Origin: Nitzschia sp. pyKryTriq1
Lineage: Eukaryota; Bacillariophyta; Bacillariophyceae; Bacillariales; Bacillariaceae
DNA: 64,000 nucleotides
Direction: 5' to 3'
Assembly (NCBI GenBank): GCA_956465555.1
Contig: OY101119.1
Coordinates: 2,528,629-2,592,628 of the forward strand
Below are positions 29,478-39,949 of this stretch, one piece after another. How positions within the stretch are numbered: the first letter of the stretch is position 1; every line of letters begins with the position of its first letter. The notes below the pieces were generated by a model, which made no database searches, was not told where the DNA came from, and saw only the letters and a program-made list of their open reading frames with translations. Made by a program: the position numbers and the translations under genes.

Positions 29478-31793
29478 TTATGTGGCTTCGTTGGCCTTGA
29501 CGCTGGCAACGACCGCCGCGATCGCGTCGCTCGAAAAGCCTTTGCGTAAACTGAGAATTCGCTGTAATTCCTCGGCTGTCAGCGTGGAAGATGCTTGATA
29601 AAATGACCAATCGGACGGTTTCTCCAATTGCAGAACGGTAAGGGCTTGCGACAATCTCTCCCATTGTGGAAGCATGGGAATCGCCCCGTCGGACAATTTC
29701 TCCATCAGCTTGGAAATATAGTTTTGAACTGTCCGTACTTGTTTGGACAAGAGCAGGGACCCCCAATCAGTAAACTGCTTAGGTATCACTTGTGAAGTAA
29801 GACAATCAAGAAATAGATCGACCAATCGAGATGCGAGCTCCCCACAAATCTCAACGAGAACATCCGAATCACATTTTGTAAGTTGTTGCAAGAAGAGCGA
29901 CTCTTGGAGTGGCTGGATAAGTTGCTGATACAAGCGAGCGTCGTCCTCCGCCGTCTGTAATGCTTCGACGGTGGGAATATCATAATTCTCCCTTTCGAGG
30001 TAATATCTCAGAACCGGAATACAGTGGTTTCCCCGATAAACAGGAGACTCTGCCAAGGACCCACAAAATTCTGTGACCACCACAGCCCCTTGTGTCTTCA
30101 GCAATAACGTATACTGCTTGGAATATCTGAAGAGCTCCTCGCGTGCCAACTGGATCATATCTGAGGCCTGATCAGTTCCGGTAGCACCCCTCTCTTCTGG
30201 TAGAAGCGAGTCAAGGAACTTTACCAAGGAGGCACAAGCACTAGAAGCAGAGTGTATCCCGTTCAAGGCGCACAAGCACGTTTCTATCCGTATCAGTTGG
30301 AATTTTTCACCACCTCCTGCCAAGGAGGTTGAGAGCGAGCCTATTCCTAGAAATGCTCCGGACGATGGGGCACTGGGAGGTCGATTGCTGGGGGCGGGGC
30401 TTTTTGTCGGCGTAGAAGAGGCCAAGTCCTCATCCAGCGCACCCATTAGCGCCAATGCAAAGGAATTACTGCTGGGTTTTGAGCTCTTGGGTGAGAGCGC
30501 CGCCGCGGAGGCCGACTCAGTTGCTTGTTCTTTATAGCATCCTTTTTGTTCCACTAGGGCTTGATGAACTCCACCCACAGCCGTAGGTTCTGTTGACCAG
30601 ACATTGCTTGCAATTGCATGTGCGACCGTTCCAATGGCTTGAGTAGATCGCGCTGACGCGGCCCGTTCCAACGCTCTTGTACTCAAATATTGCGCATCTT
30701 CCACCACCGATGGGACTTGAATAGGGGTCCCCAAGACGATTTGGACAGGATGTGCGAGCCGGAGGGCCGACTGCAGCTGTTGTGTGGTCAAATACCGTTC
30801 GAGGGATGCATACTTCCAGTTCCATTCTGCGTGCAGGTCTCGAATAATCGAGGCAGTTTCCTTGTTTTGTTCAGGTGCCAGTAGACTTAGATAGCGATCG
30901 AAAATTTGACAGGCAAATGCCAATTCGTCCACGAGACCATCCAGTTCCCCCAGTTCCGAAGAATCACAGGGAACTTCCCCGGCAGATTGGCCCATCCAGA
31001 ACGTATCTACACGCTTATCCTCCAAGCACCACCCAGAAACAGTCTGTGTCAAAGTTTGAGCCTGTTGATCTAGAATAGCAATAGCGTCGGTGCAAAGTTG
31101 TCGTATCGGTGTAGCCGATTCCTCTGGGGGCGGCAAATGTGATTTCCACACTATCAGCGGATGAATCAAAGCACTCGCTTGTCCTAATATGGTAGTGATA
31201 ACATTTGAATGTGTCGCTTTTTGGTGCGACCCATCTTCGTCATCGTCCTCTTCCTCCTCTGCTTGATTCGCCCAACTTTCGGCATGTTTCATTTTCCATT
31301 GTCGTCGGGCCACTAATTTTGTCATAGAGGGGGTCACTCGCTGCCGAATCACCTTGCGCTGGTACGCCGCATATGTCGCAATAACATCCTGTCGTATTGA
31401 CTCTTGATCTTCTCTTTCGTGCAACGCGAATGTCAGCTCTGCCATTCGAGCCACGGCTCCCTGCACATCTCGCTCAACGTCGGGATTGTCGTGTTCGGGA
31501 TCATCGCTTTTGGAAGTCACATATTGTAGGGCCTCGAGGGCTACTGCACCAGCACGAGAATGGCAGTGGTGTCTCAAGTCAGCCTCCACCTCATCCCGAG
31601 GATGCAGCGAAAATAAAATTGGCATCAGCTCCTCCATTCGATGTCGAATTTGGAGGCACATGGGCGACGTGATTTCCTCATCCTGCATCAAACTTTGTCT
31701 CAATTCTTCCGTCGCCATGAGAGCTGCTGCGACTCCGTCTTGATAGGATGCTCCATTATTATGTTGGGGAGCAGCGCCTTGAGGACTATCCAT
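29478..31793 (-). CDS. COG4: Conserved oligomeric Golgi complex subunit 4
   Basis: Encodes 771 aa from the ATG at 31793, intron-free. The N-terminal third is helical and charged. The C-terminal region is diagnostic of COG4: DWGSLLLSKQVRTVQNYISK, a W-E-R-L-SQALTVLQLEKPSD block and a terminal LSLRKGFSSDAI helix. Two inserts are seen: an acidic EEEEDDDEDG run near 195 and a Ser/Pro-rich linker near 465-515 (SPKSSKPSSN, PSNRPPSAPSSG). COG4 is a core lobe A subunit of the tether for retrograde vesicles at the Golgi and binds SNAREs and Sly1 in animals. It is divergent from the GT10 fucosyltransferase gene, whose product would also act in the Golgi; that may be chance. Confidence 0.9.
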   Translation of the reverse strand: MDSPQGAAPQHNNGASYQDGVAAALMATEELRQSLMQDEEITSPMCLQIRHRMEELMPILFSLHPRDEVEADLRHHCHSRAGAVALEALQYVTSKSDDPEHDNPDVERDVQGAVARMAELTFALHEREDQESIRQDVIATYAAYQRKVIRQRVTPSMTKLVARRQWKMKHAESWANQAEEEEDDDEDGSHQKATHSNVITTILGQASALIHPLIVWKSHLPPPEESATPIRQLCTDAIAILDQQAQTLTQTVSGWCLEDKRVDTFWMGQSAGEVPCDSSELGELDGLVDELAFACQIFDRYLSLLAPEQNKETASIIRDLHAEWNWKYASLERYLTTQQLQSALRLAHPVQIVLGTPIQVPSVVEDAQYLSTRALERAASARSTQAIGTVAHAIASNVWSTEPTAVGGVHQALVEQKGCYKEQATESASAAALSPKSSKPSSNSFALALMGALDEDLASSTPTKSPAPSNRPPSAPSSGAFLGIGSLSTSLAGGGEKFQLIRIETCLCALNGIHSASSACASLVKFLDSLLPEERGATGTDQASDMIQLAREELFRYSKQYTLLLKTQGAVVVTEFCGSLAESPVYRGNHCIPVLRYYLERENYDIPTVEALQTAEDDARLYQQLIQPLQESLFLQQLTKCDSDVLVEICGELASRLVDLFLDCLTSQVIPKQFTDWGSLLLSKQVRTVQNYISKLMEKLSDGAIPMLPQWERLSQALTVLQLEKPSDWSFYQASSTLTAEELQRILSLRKGFSSDAIAAVVASVKANEAT

Positions 31794-32367
31794 TATCGAT
31801 GTGATTCGGTGAAGTAGAATTGTAGAATTGCGCAAATTTATCGGAGGGAGACAACAGTATTAGTAGTAAGAACAGCAACTCTGATGCCACCATGGTCAAA
31901 AGGCGAAAAGAAGCGTGTTGATGTCGTGCTCCACCATCACAATACGTCATCCGCAGAAATCGGCGAGCGTGCTTCACGCCAGCACGCGTGTCTGAGCGTG
32001 ATTGAACCACCATCATGACTGAAAAGCGCGCCAAAAACCGACTTCGTCGACCCAAGGCTAGAAGAACGAAAAACGACAGCGAGAAACACGAAACAGGAAT
32101 AGGCACCAGAAGCATGATGTTCCCCTCTTTCATTGTAACTTAGTCGAGCCGTCGTCATACTGCACTTTGACATTGTGGTCTCTCTATTCAGAAGCTCGGC
32201 TATCATCAGCATGGATTGACTTCACGGGATATTTGAACAAAGAAAGAGTGGTGTACAGACGGACTGTCAGGGTCGCGAAAGAGCCCTTGCAACTTGCAAC
32301 CAGCACTTCCTCGTATTAATACCTCTTCGGATTGCTGCGATCATCAACCCTCATTGATTTCAGATTG

Positions 32368-33945
32368 ATGGCGATGGTGCCACAATGGAGAAAGCAATTT
32401 CGATCTCGGAGGCACCACTTTCTCCTCTTTTGTGTCTTTCTGGTATCTCTTCTCCGCGGTCCTCCCACTTTCCAGCACCCAGAAGGAATTGCGTTTTCCT
32501 CCAAGCCCTCCATTGCTGCTGCCTCATTGAGTTCATCGTCAGTAGTGGACAACGACAACGACACTGACAATGATACCAAGACCATTCTCTATTTCACGAC
32601 ATACTGGTTCAAGCCCGACTTTCAGTTTGGTACTGGAAGACAGCCATTTCTCGAGCACAACTGTCCTGTTCATAATTGCTGGGCCCACTCGATTAGTATG
32701 GAGACACCCAAAAACAACCAGTCTACCTTGGATGATGATTCCTCCGGACGAGAAAACGTACTGATACCACCAACACTGATGAATAATTTCAGTAACTTTG
32801 ACGCGGTCCTGTTTTCCGTGCAAGCCTATGATAATTTCGATTTGGGTGACACGCAACTACGATCCCAAATTGTCTCATGGCGGAAACCTGAACAACGTTT
32901 TGTATTCTTCATGATGGAAAGTCAATCGTACCGTGTTCATAATCTGCTGGGAATGAATGGATTTTTCAACTGGACCATGACGTTTCGATGGGACTCGGAC
33001 ATTCCAAGGCCGTATGGGTGGTTCGAAGAGATATCAAAATCAAAAGAAGATCATTCTTCCTTCTATGCTTATAAGCCCGACCCGTGGGTCCAATACGATG
33101 AAACACGATTCCGTGATAGTTTATCCGCCCGACCCAAGAGTTTTCATGACATGGCGAAAAAGCCTGGCAAAGTTGCTTGGATTGTTTCGCACTGCGAGAC
33201 GGATTCTCGTCGAGAAGATTATGTCTATCAATTGCGCAAATACATTACGGTGGATGAATTTGGTGGGCAATGCCAGAACCGCGATTCTCCCACTTGTGAC
33301 CAGCCCTATTCCGTTTCACACATCGACAACTGTACGCGACACGTACAAGACAACTACAAATTTTACCTAGCCTTTGAGAATCAATTCTGCAATGACTACG
33401 TTACAGAAAAATTCTTTCAACGAATGGAGCATTCGGTCGTCATAACACTGGGACAGGCAAATTACAGTGACATTGCACCACCGCATTCGTCCATATCGGT
33501 TTTCAACTTTGATACGGCTCAAGACCTGGCAAAATACCTACACCAGTTGGACCAGGATGATGCAAGCTATCTGTCCTATTTCTGGTGGAAGGATTTCTAT
33601 CGTGTGCGACATCCTCGATCCAGCGATGGCAGGAAAAAGAATAACTTTGCACAATCGATGTGTCGGTTGTGCGAAAAGTTGCACAGTGGCCAGGAGGAAC
33701 CCACCAAGGTGTACAATGACATGTATCAGTGGTGGCGAGGGTCGGCGGAATGTGGTAGGGGTTTGCACGGTCTCAGAGCTCGCATGGTGCGAGATCCGAG
33801 CTTACCGGGGCCCCGGACCATGCCAAGAGGGGGAATCTCAACAGTAAGTGCATTTGCGAGGAATAATCACGCCACCGCGCAGTGGCAGCAATCCAGCTCT
33901 GCCTCATCTTCTACGCTTTTGGAGAAGAATCACTCCCAAAAATAG
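32368..33945 (+). CDS. Alpha-1,3-fucosyltransferase, GT10 family
   Basis: Encodes 525 aa from the ATG at 32368 (MAMVPQW); the open frame extends upstream without an ATG. It is a type II Golgi protein: a short basic cytosolic tail, anchor helix HFLLFCVFLVSLL, and a Ser-rich stem with many N-glycosylation sites (NDT, NQS, NFS, NWT). The GT10 donor-binding motif is intact: FYLAFENQFCNDYVTEKFF. VAWIVSHCETDSRREDYV is the preceding Rossmann block. The family uses GDP-fucose to fucosylate N-glycan cores or antennae. A C-terminal Ser/Gln-rich tail of about 60 residues lies beyond the catalytic domain. It ends 83 bp from the convergent PAP/fibrillin gene. Confidence 0.93.
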   Translation: MAMVPQWRKQFRSRRHHFLLFCVFLVSLLRGPPTFQHPEGIAFSSKPSIAAASLSSSSVVDNDNDTDNDTKTILYFTTYWFKPDFQFGTGRQPFLEHNCPVHNCWAHSISMETPKNNQSTLDDDSSGRENVLIPPTLMNNFSNFDAVLFSVQAYDNFDLGDTQLRSQIVSWRKPEQRFVFFMMESQSYRVHNLLGMNGFFNWTMTFRWDSDIPRPYGWFEEISKSKEDHSSFYAYKPDPWVQYDETRFRDSLSARPKSFHDMAKKPGKVAWIVSHCETDSRREDYVYQLRKYITVDEFGGQCQNRDSPTCDQPYSVSHIDNCTRHVQDNYKFYLAFENQFCNDYVTEKFFQRMEHSVVITLGQANYSDIAPPHSSISVFNFDTAQDLAKYLHQLDQDDASYLSYFWWKDFYRVRHPRSSDGRKKNNFAQSMCRLCEKLHSGQEEPTKVYNDMYQWWRGSAECGRGLHGLRARMVRDPSLPGPRTMPRGGISTVSAFARNNHATAQWQQSSSASSSTLLEKNHSQK

Positions 33946-34028
33946 CTACATTATAGTGACAGAGTACTCCGAGTAGATTGCAGTCTATTCCGATCAAGCA
34001 ACTTTGATAGCATTTTATATACATGACT

Positions 34029-35312
34029 CTAAATGTAGAATTTAGTGATGGCGTCATTGAATCCCTCCAAGAGCTTGAGAACTCCCAAGTCCGCCTCGAC
34101 CTTGGAATAGTCGGACGGCTCCAACTCGTCCGAAAGTTTGCCGTACACGAACACTTTTCCATCTTGTTCCCGACTGATTCGCAGGTTCTTGCTGAGGTAG
34201 GTGATCTCAAAGACAGGACGAGGATTGGTGTAACCGTCCAAATTGTTTTCTAAAAAGTCGCCCAGCTGTCGCGATCCTAACATCAGACCTTGATCAAGAA
34301 CTTGACGCAAGCCTGGGATGTTGGATCCTTTAATCTCCACTAATGTATTCCAGGAAAGAAAGTGAGCGGGGATGGGAGAGTTAGCACCAAAGATCAATAC
34401 ACCTGAATTGTGCCACCCAACGACAAATTTGTTCTTTGGGTACCGGTATTCAAAATTCAAAATAGTACCTACCTGTGTCCATGTATAGTTCCCAGGCATC
34501 ACCAAAAGCGTTAGGCGAGATGTCGGCAGAGCTCACAATAGCCCCTTCAATGGTGACCTGTAAAAACAATCGACCGGTCTTTAGAATAAAATTCCAATAC
34601 TACTTCGAAAACAACCGCCACCCATACTTACTGGCCACCCCCCAGAGTAGGCAAAGGGGGTAAAATCCCTCAAGAATGGAACTGCTCCGACGGTAACCTC
34701 GAATTCTGAGACCATTCTGGTCGGCGAAATGATTTGACGGACCTGACCAATGCTGCTGATTGCAAGTGCCTTTCGATGCATATCACAGAACCAATCGTAT
34801 TGCTTTGCCTGCTCAGGCGTCGAGCAAACAGCCCTACCAGCCATGAAAAAGGGAGAACTTCGGAATAGCTGGGTCGACGAGTAAAGAAGCTCCCAGCGTC
34901 CATTGACGAGAGGAGAATTGGCTGGTTCTGCAGTAGGGTTTTGCGCTTCAATTATTGCGATGAGACTTTCGGCCTTCTCCTTTTGCGTTGGTGTAGCGAA
35001 CTCTCCTCTTCCAGTACTGGCAGCAATTTGCAGCAAAGTTGTCAATGCGTCTTCAATTGGCATCGGTGGAGCAGGAACGCCGGCTGGCATGGAAGATGAA
35101 CCCTTCACTTCTTCCTCGACATCAGACGGTGCATCGTCCAGGGACTCGGCTTCATTCACTGCTTCAATAAACGATTCGTCACTAGGCATATCGTCCAGGC
35201 TATCATAATCGGTGCTGCCCAGAAGAACAGGATGGCGACGGGGCATCAACGGAGACATGAACCCTGTGACCATCGTCGCCCAGAGGACGAGAAAGACTGT
35301 TTTCTGCATCAT
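34029..35312 (-). CDS. PAP/fibrillin family plastid protein
   Basis: Three exons, 35312-34632, 34557-34473 and 34339-34029, joined at CCA|GTAAGT...ACAG|GTC (phase 0) and ACAG|GTAGGT...ATTAG|TGG (phase 1), giving 358 aa. The leader MMQKTVFLVLWATMVTGF fits a diatom bipartite signal, with Phe after the likely cleavage site, so it is plastid-targeted. An acidic Ser/Asp linker precedes the PAP/fibrillin domain (from about residue 95): NGRWELLYSSTQLF, GAVPFLRDFTPF, ELYMDTVEIKGSNIPGL and LRISREQDGKVFVYGKL. Family members coat plastid lipid bodies and thylakoids and bind hydrophobic metabolites. Intron 2 uses an AG that fits phase; an earlier AG would break the frame. Confidence 0.92.
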
Positions 35313-35906
35313 GGTCAAGATATGTTCTCTCTGTTGTTGGGTCTGACTCTGCTTTCTCAGCAGTTTGTTTGGTCTAACAAACTGTCCAGACAGCAAATAA
35401 ATCCTCTCGTGGTTGGTCCTCGGGGCAATTCTTTTGGAATGCAATCGCAAAAAGACTTCCGTCATCATCGTCGATCGTCATGAATTTTGAATACTATAAT
35501 ATGTTGGAAAACGACGCTGAGTCAGTCTTCGAAGCACTTGCCCACGTCACGCGGGACTGAATGATTCGTGAAAAATATGACTACTGTACTGTACTACCGT
35601 ACTCGTGTACGTAGCGGTACCGTACGACGACGAAGAGGCCTGACTTCATTCGACCATGCCTTGCCTTTTATTGCTTCCCTCGCTTTCTCTTCGTTCATCT
35701 GTCATTTCCCAGACACTCGAATTGGAGCAAGGGGTGTGCGCCATCTACAACTTTTAGTCCGCTGGAGACAAAATGCAAATCTCCTATAGTAGTTGTAGAT
35801 TATTTTCTACTGCATCCCAACGTATCAACGTGGTTGTCTCCTCATAGCGTGTATGAGAATTGATCATGACCATGCTCGCAGCGGCAGCAAGAATAATTCA
35901 GTAGAT
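35313..35906. other. Intergenic gap with GTAC cluster
   Basis: Upstream of PAP/fibrillin and downstream of the chimeric gene. About 35585-35635 is packed with GTAC/CGTAC words. No gene is seen. Confidence 0.5.
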
Positions 35907-37868
35907 CTAGGCAACATAATCTTCCAGTTTTTTCCCTCTCGTCACGGCGTGGAGCCCTATGGCAACGCGCTGCAGATTGTCGTTGTTCAAGGCAGCCAGA
36001 CTGATTTCCCCTTTGCGGGTGGGATAAACATCATATTCCCTGGCAAGCTGATCACACATTTCCGTGGTCATTCCTGTAAACACAAAAATGCCTTTTTGCT
36101 TGGAAATATGGGACCAATCATGGGTGCTTCCGACATTCTTGAGAGCTTCTACCAAACATGTCCTCATGTGTTGAATGCGATCGACCATAGACGCTGAATA
36201 ATTTTCGTAGTAGCTTTTATTTCCGGCAGTCAGATCAGTTCTAGGAGCAGAGATCCTTGAATTGGGAAATCTTGGTGATCCTCCGGAAAGCAAAGCAGCT
36301 CTATTTTGTCCCCCCCCTTTACTGCCACTGAGAATATCGTGCTGTACGATGCTCTTGTTCACGCCTAGTCCTCCATTCCCGGCAAGCGATGGATGAAAAC
36401 CCAAAAGCGCTCGATTGTGGCGTTCAAGAGCCTGCCGTCGCAAGGCCTCGTCCTGCCTTGCGATCCCCAACTGGGCGAGATACATTTGGTTGGCAGCACC
36501 ACCCTGTTGTAGGTAGTTGCTAAAACCACTGCTCCCATCATGATGTTGCAGGCCGCTAGCGCCGGAAGCTGACGACAATCGAAGTGAAGAGCCAGCACCA
36601 GCATAATCGCCGTATAATAGAGGGTTCCCACCAGATGGGGCTGTGGAAAAAGGAGACCGAGGGAGAATGGGAGCGTTGTTATTGATTCCAGAAGAAGAAT
36701 GGTCCGAATACTGAGAGGAGGAGTCTTCGTTGTCAGTTTTTTTCGTTTCGTCCATTGGTCCGGACGACTCTTCTGAGCTTCCTCTATTCTTCTTAAAACG
36801 TCGAGTCGATGCCTTGCTCTCGCTGCTGCTTTTGTATGCATCGGATTTCATGTTCCGAAAGGCCTGGGAGATTTTCTCTCTCACAATGTTCTCATCAACC
36901 TCCCAGTATCTTTCGGTATCTTCCTCAAACTTGACGAAAGCTCCCACGGGACATTTCCTGTACATGTGTAGCATTATTTTTCGAATGATTCTGGCTCTTT
37001 CGCCTCGCGCTATGCCCTCTCTGCTGTATTCAGCGAGATGCCCACGAATGATTGCCCTAAGACGAATGTTTCCTGGCGAATTCTTTGCGATCGACCCCTT
37101 AGCGACGAGGACTGTGTCGTCTGTAGGGGTGAAATCGATTGGCAATTCTTTCCTTATTCTTCGCATCTTGTGTAAAAAATCAGGTAATCTGCCCTGGGCC
37201 AGATCCTCCTCCCTTCGCCTGTCAATCTCTAGTTGCTCCGCCGGAGTAGGGAAGCTGGACGGTGGCGGTTTCGATGCATTTTTCGGTAATCGGAGTGGCT
37301 TGGATGTGGAAGGCGAAGGCGCTAGCTGTGTCCATTGATGGGGCGGCCTGACCACCGCTGAGTGGGCGTTCGTGATAGGCGGCGGTGGTGCATATGCGTC
37401 GTCGTCTAGAATCACAAAAGGATTCTTCCCCGACCCAGCACTACTGGAGCCGGGGTTACTTGTACCGACCTTGAGGGAAGGCGCGGCCGATTGTGAAGAA
37501 TCATGCCTCCCGATTTGCTCGGATGCCATGATCATCTTTTCCCGGAACATCTTGTCGATCTTCTTCCAAATCAGAGCTTCGTCTGCCTCCCAGTACGACC
37601 TACCATCGAACGTGACGAAACCAGCATCTGCGGGGCACAAGTCGTTGATGACCAGTATCACTGTCTGGATGATGGCATCCTTTTCGAATTCACCCCCGGA
37701 CGCGTAGACTTGGAAGTAATTTTGTACAATTTGCCGCAGTCTTCGGTTTCCAGTGACGATACTTTCCACAGAAGCTTCATCGTCTCCGGCCGCCAGAACG
37801 ACAGTGTTGGCACAGGGCCTAAACTTTTCGGGAAATCTTTTTCTCGTCAATACCACTCCAAACCCCAT
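35907..37868 (-). CDS. DUF6824 double-domain protein fused to aminotransferase C-terminal fragment
   Basis: An uninterrupted 653-aa frame. Two DUF6824 domains, known mainly from diatom and other stramenopile regulator-like proteins, lie at about 22-112 (GNRRLRQIVQNYFQVY, YWEADEALIWKKIDKMF) and 250-340 (GNIRLRAIIRGHLAEY, RYWEVDENIVREKISQAF). A long Ser/Gly/Asn/Gln-rich linker follows. Residues about 553-653 then match the C-terminal small domain of aspartate aminotransferase: MRTCLVEALKNVGSTHDWSH, FTGMTTEMCDQL, LNNDNLQRVA. By eye about 60% of these residues match the intact enzyme encoded at 39950-41345. The pyridoxal-lysine domain is absent and the substrate Arg in DGRIS is Glu (KGEIS), so catalysis is excluded. 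DUF6824 function is unproven; a nucleic-acid-binding role is inferred. Confidence 0.88.
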   Translation of the reverse strand: MGFGVVLTRKRFPEKFRPCANTVVLAAGDDEASVESIVTGNRRLRQIVQNYFQVYASGGEFEKDAIIQTVILVINDLCPADAGFVTFDGRSYWEADEALIWKKIDKMFREKMIMASEQIGRHDSSQSAAPSLKVGTSNPGSSSAGSGKNPFVILDDDAYAPPPPITNAHSAVVRPPHQWTQLAPSPSTSKPLRLPKNASKPPPSSFPTPAEQLEIDRRREEDLAQGRLPDFLHKMRRIRKELPIDFTPTDDTVLVAKGSIAKNSPGNIRLRAIIRGHLAEYSREGIARGERARIIRKIMLHMYRKCPVGAFVKFEEDTERYWEVDENIVREKISQAFRNMKSDAYKSSSESKASTRRFKKNRGSSEESSGPMDETKKTDNEDSSSQYSDHSSSGINNNAPILPRSPFSTAPSGGNPLLYGDYAGAGSSLRLSSASGASGLQHHDGSSGFSNYLQQGGAANQMYLAQLGIARQDEALRRQALERHNRALLGFHPSLAGNGGLGVNKSIVQHDILSGSKGGGQNRAALLSGGSPRFPNSRISAPRTDLTAGNKSYYENYSASMVDRIQHMRTCLVEALKNVGSTHDWSHISKQKGIFVFTGMTTEMCDQLAREYDVYPTRKGEISLAALNNDNLQRVAIGLHAVTRGKKLEDYVA

Positions 37869-38636
37869 GATGAATTAGTAATGCGATGTGATGCTCAACT
37901 TAACTCACTACTGGTCTACGAGGTACTCGTTTCGTCGTCAGTCGTCACAGTCGGTGAATGTTCTTCAGGCCGGCTGCTTGCTGTTCAAAAGCACGACTAC
38001 TGTGTGAGATGTTCCGCCCTATGACCAGATACTTGATACTTGTACTGTACGAGTAATGCTCTGACTGATGCGATGTTTGCTCTTCGTCTCCTCGAGAGAG
38101 GGGAACAACGACCCACCGGCTACCGGTGTCCAAAAGTGATGCCGTTGCAAAAGTGATGCCGTTTTTTCGCTGCGCGCGTAAAAGCACGCGGGGTTTCCTG
38201 ACTTGTACGATTACAGACCCACGCACAGCTTTTGTTGTTAGCTACAATAGAGTAGTGATGAACTCCTAGACTAGCTACGAACAGGACAACAACGGCATAG
38301 GTGATGTAGACTACGAGACATAATTATCATTTGACAGCAACCTAAAGTATGAGTTACAACTTGGTGCCGCCACCAACTACTGGTACAGTTAGTAGGGAGT
38401 ATCTCTACTAAAAAGGTCTTGCTGGCAATATTTACTAGCTAAATTTACACGCGGATTTTCACGCAGTACCTACCCAGCACAACATAGATCGGTGAGATTC
38501 AGGTCAAAAATCGATCATTTGAAAAATCCAACACAACACAATATTTCTTCATACAATGAAGAATATTGTCATAATTGGCTTACCTTCGTTTCATGGTCTG
38601 GTTGTTGAGATATGGTCTTCCCCACAACCATGTTCC
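37869..38636. other. Intergenic gap upstream of chimeric gene
   Basis: No gene is seen. It holds a short tandem duplication AAAAGTGATGCCGTT at about 38131-38162 and scattered TACTAG/GTAC words, and runs into the repeat nest at 38637. Confidence 0.4.
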
Positions 38637-39523
38637 ATGGCGCAGGCGCCAACCAGCCCTCAACTCTCTCGGACAGTATAGACCGATGAATGTTAGTGTA
38701 GTCTTTCAAATTCGTTGGCCTAAGACCCTACTCGACTTCGAACTGCGTAGCGGTTCTCTGTCTTTCGGGTTACCCTTTGGTACATCACCTTGCCTCGTTT
38801 CAAGGTGTAAGGGATGGTGGGCGGGTTTTTTAAACTATTCTTACTGGTAACTCGAAGACGAAGCGATGTTCGTTTGATCGATGATCTTGTGTGATCATCG
38901 GTCGTCTCTCGTTGGTCGGTTGGAAATTATTTGGCGCACTCTGGTCGACTTCTGGTCTGTCCATCTCTCGTTGGGGGTGCGAATGGCGCAGGCGCCAACC
39001 AGCCCTCAACTCTCTCGGACAGTATAGACCGATGAATGTTAGTGATGGCGAGGAACGTAGCGAGATGACCCAGCCCGGTAACCCCTACCAAGACGAAATC
39101 CTCTTGGGTTTTCGCCAAGGTGATGTTGTGGACGAATTTCACCTCTCCTTCTTTCGTGGCCACCAGCATCGCCGCGTCTCCTCCTGCCGCCGCCACTTCG
39201 AGCTTCATCATCTCGGTCGTCGTCTCGTTGGTCGCATCAAGGTTGTTGAGTTGTTTTTCGATTTTCGCCTTCGCCCACGATCCTTCTTTTTGGATTCTCT
39301 CCTGGAGATAGTCTCCCCACTTCGGGTTGGTAGTAGACGCCATTGAAAGGTTTGTAAAGTGTGCTTTTTAAACTATTCTTACTGGTAACTCGAAGACGAA
39401 GCGATGTTCGTTTGATCGATGATCTTGTGTGATCATCGGTCGTCTCTCGTCGGTCGGTTGGAAATTATTTGGCGCACTCTGGTCGACTTCTGGTCTGTCC
39501 GTCTCTCGTTGGGGGTGCGAATG
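38637..39523. repeat. Nested direct-repeat block (62 bp and 159 bp units)
   Basis: Unit B, 62 bp (ATGGCGCAGGCGCCAACCAG...GAATGTTAGTG), occurs at 38637-38698 and 38983-39044 and reads as identical. Unit A, 159 bp (TTTTTAAACTATTCTTACTG...GGGGTGCGAATG), occurs at 38827-38985 and 39365-39523 with two substitutions. A1 and B2 abut with a 3-bp overlap. Units A flank about 380 bp containing most of a small open frame. The arrangement looks like remains of an inserted element or a local segmental duplication; family not identified and no clear ends seen. It lies between the aminotransferase gene and the chimeric gene. Confidence 0.85.
38927..39343 (-). CDS. Repeat-borne small open frame, hypothetical
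   Basis: A 138-aa frame whose ATG lies 21 bp inside repeat copy A2; it runs through unit B2 into A1. It is charged and helical at first (KWGDYLQERIQKEGSWAKAK, EKQLNNLDATNET) with an Ala/Gly stretch, then a hydrophobic segment (FVLVGVTGLGHLATFLAI), then the B-encoded HRSILSERVEGWLAPAP. No family is recognised. Because its 3' part is built from repeat units it probably belongs to a repetitive element rather than being a conserved host gene. Confidence 0.4.
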   Translation of the reverse strand: MASTTNPKWGDYLQERIQKEGSWAKAKIEKQLNNLDATNETTTEMMKLEVAAAGGDAAMLVATKEGEVKFVHNITLAKTQEDFVLVGVTGLGHLATFLAITNIHRSILSERVEGWLAPAPFAPPTRDGQTRSRPECAK

Positions 39524-39949
39524 TTGCGCGGAAGAATGAAACCCTGCGGTATCGGTATGTACCGTAAAGCAGCGAAAAACTGTACTCGTAGTCTAATTTA
39601 GCTACCAGGTAGCTAGTCTATCCCCTCTACTACTCCTTCGAACTGTACTACTTGCAGAGAAAAGCGATGACAAATGAATCTATCATTACGACACAGAGGC
39701 AGCAGGAGCAAAACAGCAACAATTATTCTCTAATTCAGGATTAGATCTCAGAATATTCGTAGTCTCTTCCCGATCCTACTACAGTACTACCCGTCGTTCC
39801 TGTCACCAGTACCATGGCTATAGCTCTAGCGCTCACTGTATGTCTTTATGATTTATCAATGGATTCACAAGGTGAACCATGTATATGAATCATCATCTTC
39901 GTCGTTTTTCAATATTAGCTACTACGTGTACTCGTGCTGGGCAATTTTT

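Noticed and set aside
35907-36212. A second active aspartate aminotransferase
   Set aside because: Only the C-terminal small domain is present, without the pyridoxal lysine, and the substrate Arg is replaced.
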